Counted from the first letter of the stretch, positions 25,405-33,829 are shown. The stretch: 64,000 bases of DNA from Chlorohelix sp037138995 (GCF_037138995.1 NZ_JBAXHI010000001.1:62001-126000); one strand, 5' to 3'. Numbers and translations: made by a program. Notes: a model not told the origin generated them from the sequence alone.

Positions 25405-25729
25405 GTCAAATTTTCACAGGCTAATAAAGCCAAGACGCGGATAGTTAGAAGCTGTGGCAAGCTGCCAGAGAACCGCCCCAAGCGCTGTAAGGGTGGTCAG
25501 CATGTCGCTTCGAGAAAGACCGCCGAGCTAACGGAAGAAATTTTGCGGGTTTATACCGCCAAAAAGTAGAACCGTTCGGGATGCTCCCGTTACAGAGCGC
25601 CGGTTGTATAAACCGGGCGAGGCTGCTTATCGTAAGGTTTGCAGCGAAGTAAGGTGGTAACACGAATTAGGTGATTGCTTTGTGCGACACATTCGTCCTT
25701 ATAAAAATGGGCGGAAGTGTCGTTTTTTT
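25405..25729 (+). ncRNA. T-box riboswitch, probably tRNA-Lys responsive
   Basis: The antiterminator is complete: TAAGG (25650-25654), the seven-base bulge TGGTAAC (25655-25661) and ACGAAT (25662-25667) pair with ATTCGT (25691-25696) and CCTTA (25697-25701). The TGGT in the bulge would pair with the ACCA end of an uncharged tRNA with A73. The competing terminator follows. Stem I is formed by GTTAG (25444-25448)/CTAAC (25528-25532), GTGG (25454-25457)/CCGC (25520-25523) and ACCGCCC/GGGTGGT (25472-25497). The 3' side of its internal loop, GAGAAAGA (25512-25519), offers AAA and AAG, both lysine codons; AAG followed by A fits the usual specifier rule. The CCCGTTA stretch at 25586-25592 and a GCTGC/GCAGC Stem III also fit. 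It would stop transcription of lysW and the genes behind it when tRNA-Lys is charged. Confidence 0.9.
25685..25729 (+). terminator. T-box attenuator terminator
   Basis: CGACAC (25685-25690) pairs with GTGTCG (25717-25722); the inner part TTCGTCC pairs with GGGCGGA with G-U pairs. Seven Ts follow (25723-25729). Its 5' half overlaps the 3' half of the antiterminator, so the two structures exclude each other. Confidence 0.9.
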
Positions 25730-25784
25730 GTTATATTATCATGGTCAAAATAGCTCTAAATTCATTGTAAAAGGAGATATGAAA

Positions 25785-25952
25785 ATGCCAGCTGAATGTC
25801 CTGAATGCGGCGCAACCTTGAACCTCGCTGCGAATGTAGAAAAAGGGGAAATCGTACAATGCCCCGATTGTGGCGCAGAACTGGAAGTAGTCAGTGTCAA
25901 TCCGGTAGAACTGGCGGTAGCGCCCGAAGAAGAAGAGGATTGGGGCGAATAA
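25785..25952 (+). CDS. lysW: LysW amino-group carrier protein
   Basis: A 55-residue acidic protein. It has two CxxC pairs (Cys5-Cys8 and Cys26-Cys29) that bind zinc, and the canonical C-terminal EDWGE tail whose terminal Glu is joined to the amino group of alpha-aminoadipate (or glutamate). It then carries the intermediate through LysX, LysZ, LysY and LysJ. ATG at 25785 is preferred over the ATG at 25779, since AAGGAG is eight bases before the former and only two before the latter. It is the first gene after the T-box and lies three bases before lysX. Confidence 0.97.
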   Translation: MPAECPECGATLNLAANVEKGEIVQCPDCGAELEVVSVNPVELAVAPEEEEDWGE

Positions 25953-25955
25953 ACC

Positions 25956-26807
25956 ATGAAGATCGGCATGCTGCTTTCGCGGGTCAGAGTGGAGGAAAAA
26001 TTACTTTTTGCCGAGTTTGAAAAGCGCGGCATTGGTTTTGACCGTCTCTACGACCCGGAACTGGTTTTTGATCTTGAGACTAAACCATTTGAATATGATG
26101 TGGTGGTGGAACGTTGCATTAACCATAGCCGCGCCCTCTACGCTCTCAAAATATTGAACGACTGGGGTATTCCCACCGTCAACACCTATCACGTGGCGAA
26201 TGTTTGCGGTAATAAATTTCTTACCACCCAAGCGTTGATTCACGCCGGTGTAGCAAGCCCTATCACCAAACTGGCTTTTACCCCCGAATCGGCTTTGCAA
26301 GCGATTGAAGAACTAGGCTATCCGGTAGTTATCAAGCCGCCGGTAGGTTCTTGGGGACGCTTGTTGGCAAAGCTCAATGATCGCGAAGCCGCCGAAGCTG
26401 TTCTCGAACACAAGGAAACGCTCGGTCATTACGAACATAGCATTTTCTATGTGCAAGAATATATTTCCAAACCCGAACGCGATATTCGCGCCTTCGTGGT
26501 AGGCGGTGAAACGATTTGCGCTATTTATCGCCGCAGCCCTCACTGGATTACCAATACGGCGCGTGGCGGGGAAGCCACCAATTGCCCCATAACGCCGGAG
26601 CTTAACGAAATTTGCGTGCGTGCCGCCAAAGCAGTAGGGGGTGGCGTAGTAGCAATTGACGTGGTAGAAGACAAAAATCGGGGCTTCTTAGTAATCGAAG
26701 TAAATTACACAATGGAGTTCCGCAACAGCATAGACACCACCGGGGTCAACATCCCTGCCAGAGTGGTAGATTATGTGCTGGAAGTAGGCACCGGTAAGCA
26801 TTCATAA
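25956..26807 (+). CDS. lysX: Alpha-aminoadipate--LysW ligase LysX (RimK/ATP-grasp family)
   Basis: A 283-residue ATP-grasp enzyme. Motifs are HVANVCGNKFLTTQAL, VIKPPVGSWGRLLAKL (ATP grip), VQEYISKPERDIRAFV and the final metal-binding EVNYTMEFRNS. It joins the alpha-amino group of alpha-aminoadipate to the C-terminal Glu of LysW using ATP. ArgX, which uses glutamate, and bifunctional forms are close relatives and cannot be excluded by eye. The lysine T-box upstream favours LysX. No clear ribosome site; it is probably coupled to lysW. Confidence 0.93.
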   Translation: MKIGMLLSRVRVEEKLLFAEFEKRGIGFDRLYDPELVFDLETKPFEYDVVVERCINHSRALYALKILNDWGIPTVNTYHVANVCGNKFLTTQALIHAGVASPITKLAFTPESALQAIEELGYPVVIKPPVGSWGRLLAKLNDREAAEAVLEHKETLGHYEHSIFYVQEYISKPERDIRAFVVGGETICAIYRRSPHWITNTARGGEATNCPITPELNEICVRAAKAVGGGVVAIDVVEDKNRGFLVIEVNYTMEFRNSIDTTGVNIPARVVDYVLEVGTGKHS

Positions 26808-26877
26808 TTATAGAATGAGGGAAACGGGATGAAGTTAGCCTGACTCCCGTTATTCTTGAAATCAGGAGATAGAAAAA

Positions 26878-27930
26878 TTGTCTGGCAGCAAGATTAGAGT
26901 AGGCATAGTTGGCGGTAGCGGTTACACCGGGGGCGAATTATTGCGAATTCTGCTTGGGCATCCCCATGTGGAAGTAACGCAGATTACCAGTGAAACCAAC
27001 AGCGGCAAGTTTGTTCACATCATTCACCCAAACCTACGCAAGCGCACCGAACTCAAGTTCATCTCCATGACTCAGCTTGAGGAATGCGATGTATTGTTTT
27101 TGGCACTTCCGCATGGCTCTGCCATGGGCAAAATTGACAAGTTCGCCCAACTTGCGCCGCGCATTATTGACCTTTCCGCCGATTTTCGACTGCGCGACCC
27201 CGCCGATTACCCGAAATGGTATGAGCATGAACACCCCAACAGGGAATGGCTCTCTAAATTCGTGTACGGCATCCCTGAATTGCATCGTGAGCAAATCCGC
27301 GAGAGCAATTACGTAACCGGGGCGGGTTGTTCTGCTACCGCTGTGGCGTTGGGCTTGATGCCCTTATTTAAACACGGGCTGGTAGATACCAATATCATAG
27401 TGGCTGAAACTAAAATCGGCTCTAGCGCGGCAGGTAACAAACCAAGCCTTTCAGGGCATCACCCGGAGCGCAGCGGTGTAAGCCGAATTTATCAGGCTAC
27501 CGGACACCGCCACAGCGCCGAAATTATTCAGGAACTTAGCTTCGGCACTAAACCCAATATACACCTCACCGTTACCTCAGTCGAGGCGGTGCGCGGTATC
27601 CTTGCAACCTGTCACGTTTTCCTGAAAGAAAATTTGCAGGAGAAGGACATCTGGAAGGTGTATCGTCAGGCATACGGCAATGAGCCATTTATCCGCATCG
27701 TCAAAACCAAAGAGGGGATTTATCGCTACCCACAGCCGAAGATTCTGAGCGGCTCCAATTACTGCGACATAGGGTTCGAAAAAGACGAGAACAGCAATGC
27801 GCTGGTGGTTATCTCAGCAATTGATAACCTCGTTAAAGGCGCGGCGGGTAACTGCGTACAGGCGATGAACCTCATGTTTGGGTGGGAGGAGACGCTGAGT
27901 CTTGAATTTACCGGGCTACACCCTGCCTGA
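26878..27930 (+). CDS. lysY: LysW-aminoadipyl-phosphate reductase (ArgC/LysY family)
   Basis: A 350-residue NAD(P)-dependent reductase. The start is a TTG at 26878 with AGGAGATAG about nine bases upstream. It has the Rossmann motif VGIVGGSGYTGGELLRIL (residues 8-25), the nucleophile Cys151 in TGAGCSATA, and the SGHHPERSG and GTKPNIHLTVTSVEAVRG parts of the ArgC family. In this context it reduces the LysW-bound aminoadipyl phosphate to the semialdehyde. It could also serve arginine synthesis on LysW-glutamate. Confidence 0.94.
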   Translation: MSGSKIRVGIVGGSGYTGGELLRILLGHPHVEVTQITSETNSGKFVHIIHPNLRKRTELKFISMTQLEECDVLFLALPHGSAMGKIDKFAQLAPRIIDLSADFRLRDPADYPKWYEHEHPNREWLSKFVYGIPELHREQIRESNYVTGAGCSATAVALGLMPLFKHGLVDTNIIVAETKIGSSAAGNKPSLSGHHPERSGVSRIYQATGHRHSAEIIQELSFGTKPNIHLTVTSVEAVRGILATCHVFLKENLQEKDIWKVYRQAYGNEPFIRIVKTKEGIYRYPQPKILSGSNYCDIGFEKDENSNALVVISAIDNLVKGAAGNCVQAMNLMFGWEETLSLEFTGLHPA

Positions 27931-27974
27931 TAGCTGATTTTTTGAAGAGCGATTGTAAATAGAAGGGCTGGCAT

Positions 27975-28370
27975 ATGGACTGGATAGAATATCTGGGGCG
28001 ACAAAACATTGAAAACTGGATTATCAAGCAGTTCGCAAACGCTGCCGAAAATTTGTTGTTCTCCAGAGACGATGCGGTAGGCTATGTTGAGCAAGCTTTC
28101 GATTACATCGAGAAGCACGACTTGATAGACTCGCTCTTACAACTGGATAAACGCACCATTTGCCAGATTATTTATCGAATCGCGATGAGACCAGCCGAAG
28201 AATATCTCTGGCAGGTACAAATTGACATGGCGTTGGCAGGCAAAGTGGATACTCCAGATGGCGCAATATATTATTACACCAAGAAGGCTGAGGATATTGG
28301 AGAGCGTAAAGCTACCTACCTACTCTCGGTGGAATTGAGCAAGCGGCGCGGTATCTCACCGCACTGGTAA
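27975..28370 (+). CDS. Unknown helical protein inside the lysine operon
   Basis: A 131-residue, mostly helical, cytosolic protein. It begins MDWIEYLGRQNIENWIIKQF and ends KATYLLSVELSKRRGISPHW, with many aromatic and acidic residues and no Cys. I recognise no family. It lies 44 bases after lysY and 35 before lysZ on the same strand, so it must be on the same transcript. No known LysW-pathway enzyme of this size is missing, so it may be an accessory or a recent insertion. Confidence 0.65.
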   Translation: MDWIEYLGRQNIENWIIKQFANAAENLLFSRDDAVGYVEQAFDYIEKHDLIDSLLQLDKRTICQIIYRIAMRPAEEYLWQVQIDMALAGKVDTPDGAIYYYTKKAEDIGERKATYLLSVELSKRRGISPHW

Positions 28371-28405
28371 TATTGAATAAATTTTTAGCCTAAGAGAAAA
28401 GACAA

Positions 28406-29212
28406 ATGATAGTCGTAAAAGTCGGGGGCGGTAAAGGAATTAATTACGAGGCGGTAACCTCAGATTTAGCCGAATTGCATGCTGCCGGGCAGAAAATTGT
28501 GCTGGTACATGGCGGTTCTTACGAAACCAACGTCCTCAGCGAAAAACTGGGACACCCGCCCAAGTTTGTGACCAGCGTTTCGGGCTACGAAAGTCGCTAT
28601 ACCGACCGCGAAACGCTCGAAATCTTCGAGATGGTTTATTGCGGTAAGGTCAACAAAAGCATCGTAGAAATGTTGCAAGCTAAAGGCGTAAATGCGGTAG
28701 GCTTGAGCGGGATTGACGGGCGTTTGCTGGAAGGTACGCGCAAGGATGCTATCAAAATTATTGACAGCGAGGGGCGCAAGCGCATTTTGCGGGACGATTT
28801 CACCGGCAAAGTGGAAAAGGTCAATATCGGGCTACTCACCTTGTTGCTGGATAACGGCTATTTGCCGGTAGTAACGCCTCCCGCTATCAGCTACGCGGGC
28901 GAGGCAATCAACGTAGATGGCGACCGCGCCGCCGCTATTATTGCTTCTTCGCTAGGAGTTGACCAGCTTATCATTTTGAGCAACGTGCCGGGCTTGTTGC
29001 GGGACGTGAAGGACGAAAGCTCGCTCATCACCCATATTGAAAAAGCCTTTGTGGAAGAGAGCATGAGCTTTGCCGAAGGGCGCTTCAAGAAAAAGGTAAT
29101 GGGCGCATCGGAAGCGTTGCAAGAAGGCGTAAAAGAGGTGATTTTCGCCGATGCGCGAGTGGATAAACCCATTTCCGCTGCAATCGCGCACAAAGGCACA
29201 GTAATCAGTTAA
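28406..29212 (+). CDS. lysZ: LysW-aminoadipate kinase LysZ
   Basis: A 268-residue amino-acid kinase of the ArgB/LysZ type. Motifs are VVKVGGGKGINY (phosphate loop, residues 2-13), LVHGGSYETN (with Ser-Tyr where ArgB has Gly), NVDGDRAAAIIASSL and ILSNVPGLLRD. It phosphorylates the gamma-carboxyl of LysW-aminoadipate with ATP. The family usually has about 265 residues, as here. No strong ribosome site is seen before the ATG, though AGAGAAAAG lies just upstream. Confidence 0.94.
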   Translation: MIVVKVGGGKGINYEAVTSDLAELHAAGQKIVLVHGGSYETNVLSEKLGHPPKFVTSVSGYESRYTDRETLEIFEMVYCGKVNKSIVEMLQAKGVNAVGLSGIDGRLLEGTRKDAIKIIDSEGRKRILRDDFTGKVEKVNIGLLTLLLDNGYLPVVTPPAISYAGEAINVDGDRAAAIIASSLGVDQLIILSNVPGLLRDVKDESSLITHIEKAFVEESMSFAEGRFKKKVMGASEALQEGVKEVIFADARVDKPISAAIAHKGTVIS

Positions 29213-29275
29213 TTATTTTGGATAACCTGTTTTCTGAAACGGGTTACTATCCCCTGAGTTTGATGGAGGGAAAAA

Positions 29276-30460
29276 ATGTCCGAAACGCTTGAAGTTGTAG
29301 ATCAAATCAGAGCCACCGAAGATAGCCTTGAAGTGGGCGTATATCCCAAGCGCGAAGTAAATATAGTGCGAGGGGAAGGGGCTATCCTGTGGGACGATAA
29401 AGGCAATCGCTACGTGGATTGCGTGGGCGGTCAGGGTGTGGCAAACGTGGGTCACTGCAACCCGTTGGTGGTGAAAGCCATCGAGGAACAGGCTAAACGC
29501 TTAATCACCTGCCCTGAGATTTTCTACAATGATAAGCGTGCGGAACTTTTGCGAAAACTGGTCGAGGTTGCCCCCGCCGGATTGCGCCGGGTCTTCCTTT
29601 GCAACAGCGGTACAGAGGCGATAGAGGCTTCCATCAAGTTTGCACGCCTCATTACAGGCAAAACCGATATCATCGCCACTGTACGTAGCTTTCACGGTCG
29701 CTCGATGGGTGCGCTGAGCGCAACGTGGGAGAAAAAGTATCGCGAACCTTTTATGCCGTTAGTGCCGGGCTTCAGTCACGTACCTTACGGTAAAATCGAG
29801 CCATTGCGTAATGCCATTACCGAAAATACCGCCGCAATTCTGGTTGAGCCGATTCAAGGTGAAGGCGGGGTGCATATACCGCCCGCCGGATACCTGCGCG
29901 AGTTGCGCCAACTTTGCGATGAAACAGGGGTATTGCTGATTTTGGATGAGATTCAGACAGGCTTCTGCCGAACTGGCAAGTTCTGGGGTGGCGACCATGA
30001 GGGTGTGCGCGGCGACATTATGGCGCTGGCAAAAGCCATCGGCGGTGGCATGCCGATGGGTGCGGTGCTGATTGACGAGAAGTTCGGCGAACTGCAAAAA
30101 AGTACGCATGGCACAACCTTTGGCGGTAATCCGCTTGCATGCGCTGCCGCTATAGCTGCCATCCAGTTCATGCAGGATAACAAACTAGAGGAACGAGCCG
30201 CCGAGATGGGCGATTATCTGCGCTCTCGCCTTGCACCGCTTGCGGAAAAGGGCGATGTGGTGCGCGAAATTCGCGGACGTGGGCTAATTACCGGCATCGA
30301 GCTAAAGCAGAAGGTCGTACCCTATCTGAAAGCCTTGCTGGAACGGGGCGTGTTGGCGTTACCTGCCGGTCCGAACGTGTTACGCCTACTTCCGCCGCTG
30401 GTCATCGAGAAAGCCGATCTTGATTTCGCGATTGAGCAACTCATCGCGGTTCTGAGCTAA
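29276..30460 (+). CDS. lysJ: LysW-aminoadipate semialdehyde aminotransferase LysJ
   Basis: A 394-residue class III PLP aminotransferase. It has CNSGTEAIEASIKFAR (phosphate binding), FHGRSMGALSAT, ILDEIQTGFCRTG (Asp224) and PLP Lys253 in MALAKAIGGGMP, plus TTFGGNPLACA. It transfers an amino group from glutamate to the semialdehyde on LysW to give LysW-lysine. GGAGG eight bases upstream supports the ATG. The hydrolase LysK, which frees lysine, is not present downstream and must lie elsewhere. Confidence 0.94.
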   Translation: MSETLEVVDQIRATEDSLEVGVYPKREVNIVRGEGAILWDDKGNRYVDCVGGQGVANVGHCNPLVVKAIEEQAKRLITCPEIFYNDKRAELLRKLVEVAPAGLRRVFLCNSGTEAIEASIKFARLITGKTDIIATVRSFHGRSMGALSATWEKKYREPFMPLVPGFSHVPYGKIEPLRNAITENTAAILVEPIQGEGGVHIPPAGYLRELRQLCDETGVLLILDEIQTGFCRTGKFWGGDHEGVRGDIMALAKAIGGGMPMGAVLIDEKFGELQKSTHGTTFGGNPLACAAAIAAIQFMQDNKLEERAAEMGDYLRSRLAPLAEKGDVVREIRGRGLITGIELKQKVVPYLKALLERGVLALPAGPNVLRLLPPLVIEKADLDFAIEQLIAVLS

Positions 30461-30568
30461 TCTCAGCGTAAAAGAACAAATAGAAACGGCATGACCACGC
30501 CGTGCAGCGTGCTAAAGCTGGGCGCAAGCAGTGTCAACAATCATCTAATTTCCTGCAAAAAAAGTGAA

Positions 30569-30592
30569 AGCCCACCGTGTGAGCGGCGGGCT
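30569..30592. repeat. Hairpin downstream of the lysine operon
   Basis: AGCCC-A-CCG (30569-30577) pairs with CGG-C-GGGCT (30584-30592), with one A-C mismatch. No T-run follows on the plus strand; on the minus strand a run of seven Ts lies about six bases away. Its role as terminator is doubtful. Confidence 0.35.
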
Positions 30593-30699
30593 AAAATTGT
30601 GTCGGGAAGAGGATACGCTTTTATGTATCTTTCAGATTTTATGTTCTAATAATATACGGAAATTTGTTCGTTGTCAATAGGCATGTGGCTTTTTTCGCC

Positions 30700-30963
30700 A
30701 ATTTCCTGAAAAACCCGATTTTGGACACTGGGCGCATCCGTTCCTCTCACAATTCATTAGCCCATCAGGGATATGTCACTAACATCTCAATCTGCGTCTT
30801 TGGTCACAATCATAAAGTGATTAAGTTCGGCATATCTCCAGACGGTTCTATCTTATTAGGCGCTACAAAGCCCAACAGCAGAAACATGAAGCGAGTCTGG
30901 ATATAAATCTTCCAGCATATTAACCAAACGTGGGGAGAGATTCTGGTCGAAAAGCAACTTCAT
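30700..30963 (-). pseudogene. Decayed DUF5615 (PIN-like) toxin gene
   Basis: From the ATG at 30963 the frame reads MKLLFDQNLSPRLVNMLEDL, the clear start of the DUF5615 family of PIN-like toxins. It then meets two stop codons at 30858-30853 directly after VGLCSA. The same frame goes on with the family motifs DRTVWRYAELNHFMIVTKDA, then TGA (30789-30787), then DVSDISLMG and two more stops. So the homology continues in one frame through several stops: a point-mutated pseudogene. The lower boundary is approximate. The ATG overlaps the antitoxin stop by four bases, as in intact pairs. Confidence 0.82.
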
Positions 30964-31184
30964 TCTTTAACCGTCAACATCAGCTTTTCCCGGTCAGCCG
31001 CATAACTCAGGCTGGCAAGAATATCTTCTTTCGTCAGGTAGGGGAAATCTTGCAAAATTTCTTCCACTGACATGCCGGAAGCCATATATTCTAGAATATC
31101 GTACACGGTGACGCGCATGCCCCGGATACAGGGCTGCCCTCCGCGCTTTCCCGCTTCAATCGTAATAATGCCTTTATAATCCAC
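30960..31184 (-). CDS. DUF433 antitoxin
   Basis: A 74-residue protein of the DUF433 family: GQPCIRGMRVTVYDILEYMA, then GMSVEEILQDFPYLTKEDILASLSYAA, which matches the full family length. The start is GTG at 31184. DUF433 proteins pair with DUF5615 toxins in many bacteria, as here, where the toxin gene overlaps by ATGA but is broken. The antitoxin frame is intact, which suggests the toxin decayed first. Any remaining role, such as neutralising a toxin made elsewhere, is not visible. Confidence 0.88.
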   Translation of the reverse strand: MDYKGIITIEAGKRGGQPCIRGMRVTVYDILEYMASGMSVEEILQDFPYLTKEDILASLSYAADREKLMLTVKE

Positions 31185-31327
31185 ACTAACGCCTTTTTGT
31201 TTTTTACAAAAGGTTTTGCCTATTCAGACCCTATAGTAATCAGCTTGGGCAGTTTCGGCAATAACCCAAACCATATTTATCAACTGCATCGAATATGGAC
31301 GCATCCAACTACCAACACGCCCTGTTT

Positions 31328-32512
31328 TCAGTCTGCCAACGCTTGCTCAAGGTCGGCGATAATATCCGCTACATCTTCTACTCCCACCGAGAGACGGATA
31401 AGTCCCGGCAGAATCCCGGCAGCGCGTAATTCTTCCTCAGTCTGGCGCGAATGTACCATCGAGGCAGGATGCGTGATAAGCGTCTCCACGCCACCCAAAC
31501 TAACCGCTAACACACAAATTTTGGTGCGCCCGATTAGGCGATAGGCTGCGGCAAAGCCGCCTTTCATATCAAAAGCCAGCATTCCGCCGAAACCGCCTTT
31601 CATTTGGCGTTTTGCCAACACGTGTTGCGGGTGCGAGGGCAAGCCCGGATAAAAGACTTGCGATACCGCCGGATGCTTTTCCAGATAGTGCGCCACTTCC
31701 ATAGCGTTGCGATTGTGCGCCGCCATCCGCAAACCGTAGGTTCTCAGACCGCGTTGCAACAGCCACGCCTCGAAGGGATGCAAAACCGGACCCATCACTC
31801 GCGCATAATCCCACGCCCGCTCTATCAAAGCCTGCTTACCCAGAATAACCCCTGCCGTCACATCGGCATGCCCGTTGAGATACTTTGTGGCGCTATGTAT
31901 CACCACATCGTAGCCAAGTTCTAGCGGACGCTGATTCCATGTCGAAGCGAAAGTGTTATCGGTAATAGCCAACGCGCCCGCCGCATGCGCTATTTCGGCG
32001 GTAGCTTTCAGGTCGGTCAAATCCATAGTGGGATTGGTGGGCGATTCGGTATAGATAATTTTCGTATTGGGGCGAACGGCGCGGGCAAAGGCTTCAGGGT
32101 CACGCTGATCCACGAGCGTCACTTCCACCCCGTAAGAGGGCAAGGTATTGGTAAATAGTGTCAACGTAGCGGTATAGTGGGTATTCTGGGCAATCAGATG
32201 GTCACCTGCTTTCAGGTTGGACATCAAAGCGATACTAACCGCCGCCATGCCGGAACCAACCGCCAACGCCGCTTCCGAACCCTCCAAGTCAGCCAACGCA
32301 GCTTCCACCTGTTTGGTATTGGGCGTACCGTAACGCCCGTAAAGCGTGGCAGGCGCAATCACATTTGATAATTCCGCGCCCTCTTCTGGGCTATTGACCC
32401 GAAAAGTGCTGGTCTGGTAAATGGGAGGGCTAACGGCGGTGGTATCATCGGCAATACGAGGCGCATGGATAAGGCGGGTTTGAATGCCGTGACCAGAGGG
32501 AGAAGTAGCCAT
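31328..32512 (-). CDS. PLP-dependent trans-sulfuration enzyme (cystathionine gamma-synthase / gamma-lyase type)
   Basis: A 394-residue Cys/Met-metabolism PLP enzyme. It has PPIYQTSTF, YGRYGTPNTKQVE (Tyr58 and Arg60, phosphate contacts of the partner subunit), SGMAAVSIALM, ITDNTFAS (Asp185) and PLP Lys210 in VIHSATKYLNGHADV. The family includes cystathionine gamma-synthase, gamma-lyase, O-acetylhomoserine sulfhydrylase and methionine gamma-lyase; sequence alone does not decide here. It stands alone between a toxin-antitoxin remnant and an SH3-like gene. AAGGAAC lies twelve bases upstream of the ATG. Confidence 0.9.
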   Translation of the reverse strand: MATSPSGHGIQTRLIHAPRIADDTTAVSPPIYQTSTFRVNSPEEGAELSNVIAPATLYGRYGTPNTKQVEAALADLEGSEAALAVGSGMAAVSIALMSNLKAGDHLIAQNTHYTATLTLFTNTLPSYGVEVTLVDQRDPEAFARAVRPNTKIIYTESPTNPTMDLTDLKATAEIAHAAGALAITDNTFASTWNQRPLELGYDVVIHSATKYLNGHADVTAGVILGKQALIERAWDYARVMGPVLHPFEAWLLQRGLRTYGLRMAAHNRNAMEVAHYLEKHPAVSQVFYPGLPSHPQHVLAKRQMKGGFGGMLAFDMKGGFAAAYRLIGRTKICVLAVSLGGVETLITHPASMVHSRQTEEELRAAGILPGLIRLSVGVEDVADIIADLEQALAD

Positions 32513-32637
32513 TTATAAAAGTTCCTTTCAAATTGAGAAAAAGTTAGGTGGCATAGCACAACAGACTTCTGTACATACGACCAAGCTATCATTTCACAGG
32601 TAGTAGCAAGCCTGAATGATTTCGTATCTATATCAGC

Positions 32638-33132
32638 TTAGCCCAAATTAAAGCAAACATCCCACATCCAGCCCTGATTTTTAGAACCATCATCCAATTC
32701 TACATTTATCCAGCGTATTCCTTCCGCTTCGGCGACATTCCCTAGAATTATAAATACAATGCCAGGGCGATATTCACCCTTCGTACCTTTGGTAGTGGAA
32801 GGTTCAGGACGTAGATTACAATTCGTTAACAACGCCAGTTTTTTAAGAGCAGGGGTAGGGGTTGCCGTAGATACTGGTTTTGGTACTGGAGTAGGCGAAG
32901 GCGCTATTATCGCAAGGGTAGTGCGGCTAACCGTTGTGGTTGCAGGTGTATTTACTATCGGGGAACTATTGCGCCCAAAATTCTCTACTAGATTAGAAAA
33001 ATCTGCCCGGCTTAACACCATAATCAGAATTACAAAAGCGGTGATAGAGGCAATAGATATGATGGTAACATCGGCACAACCCATAGTAGGTCCTTTGTGC
33101 CGCAAATAATCCCGCTCTCGTCTGTCAAACAT
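32638..33132 (-). CDS. Membrane-anchored protein with SH3-like domain
   Basis: A 164-residue protein. A short basic cytosolic part is followed by one membrane helix at about 22-41 (VTIISIASITAFVILIMVL). A Thr/Pro-rich linker of about 45 residues (SPTPVPKPVSTATPTP) leads to a bacterial SH3-like domain at about 100-164: NCNLRPEPSTTKGTKGEYR, then a GNVAEAEGIRWINVELDDG strand pair and QGWMWDVCF. Such domains bind cell-wall peptide or glycan. Two Cys (NCNLR and DVCFN) at either end could form a disulfide. Confidence 0.78.
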   Translation of the reverse strand: MFDRRERDYLRHKGPTMGCADVTIISIASITAFVILIMVLSRADFSNLVENFGRNSSPIVNTPATTTVSRTTLAIIAPSPTPVPKPVSTATPTPALKKLALLTNCNLRPEPSTTKGTKGEYRPGIVFIILGNVAEAEGIRWINVELDDGSKNQGWMWDVCFNLG

Positions 33133-33211
33133 ACCTTATTCCCTGCTCGTTTTGCAATGTGTGACTCTGTTAGTTCAAATTTCAATTCATATATTACACT
33201 AAAAAGCATTT

Positions 33212-33250
33212 AAAACTCAAAAAGGCTCACCCGCTACCATTGGTGAGCCT
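33212..33250 (-). terminator. Terminator of the larE-JAMM operon
   Basis: AGGCTCACC (33223-33231) pairs perfectly with GGTGAGCCT (33242-33250), ten-base loop. On the minus strand a T-rich tract follows. It lies about 160 bases after the stop of the JAMM gene; the space between holds only AT-rich sequence. Confidence 0.75.
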
Positions 33251-33407
33251 CTTTGAGAGGAGGAGAGATTAAGTTCATCTAAGAGATTTATTTCTATTTT
33301 TTCTTTACTATTTATATTGTAAAACATTAAATGTTAATATTCAATAGCTACAACGTACTACATGTCTAAATATTTATTAATCTAGGTCTTGAATTTGTTT
33401 CGCCATT

Positions 33408-33827
33408 CTAAATCACTTCAAGTTTAGTTTCGTGAGCGCGTCCCTTCTCAATCCGATAAGCGCGAGTCTCACAGTCTAAAGTGCCGTTATTGTTTTCAAA
33501 AACCGAGGTAATCAGGTACACCACCCCCGGCAAATCTGCCAGCCTTATATCGGTTTGGCTAGGACGAGCAGGATAGCGCGGGTGCGAATGGTAAACCCCG
33601 GTCAATTTCATGCCCCGCATCTCAAACGCCAGTAAAGTTTCCAGCGTCTGCTCCGGCGCGATATTGTATTCCAATTGCGGTTGCCCTGAGATATTGTGGG
33701 CAGGCTTTAGCTCCATTGCCTGACCAAGCACACTCCCGCCGAGAAAACCGCAAATCTCATATGGAAAGCCCTCTCGCGCCAGTTGCTCGACATTTGCCAA
33801 CGCCTCGCGCTTGATAAAGAAATTCAC
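33408..33827 (-). CDS. JAMM/MPN-family metalloprotease-like protein
   Basis: A 139-residue protein with the whole zinc motif: Glu24 (FPYEICGFL), His80-x-His82 (GVYHSHPRYPARPSQTD), then Asp93 ten residues later. Bacterial members with this short form (Mec type) cut C-terminal extensions from ubiquitin-like sulfur carriers, as in CysO-dependent cysteine synthesis. The gene starts two bases after the stop of larE, a sulfur transferase, so a sulfur-linked role is plausible. No ubiquitin-like partner gene is visible nearby. Confidence 0.9.
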   Translation of the reverse strand: MNFFIKREALANVEQLAREGFPYEICGFLGGSVLGQAMELKPAHNISGQPQLEYNIAPEQTLETLLAFEMRGMKLTGVYHSHPRYPARPSQTDIRLADLPGVVYLITSVFENNNGTLDCETRAYRIEKGRAHETKLEVI

Positions 33828-33829
33828 GC

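Noticed and set aside
25956..29212. Reading the LysX-LysY-LysZ set as an arginine (ArgX) operon
   Set aside because: Not excluded from the enzymes alone, but the lysine codons in the T-box specifier region favour lysine.
30569..30592. Rho-independent terminator of the lysine operon
   Set aside because: The stem has a mismatch and no T-run follows on the plus strand.
30664..30906. Plus-strand open frame of 80 codons
   Set aside because: It lies opposite the decayed DUF5615 toxin, whose motifs are clear on the minus strand; the frame has no ribosome site.
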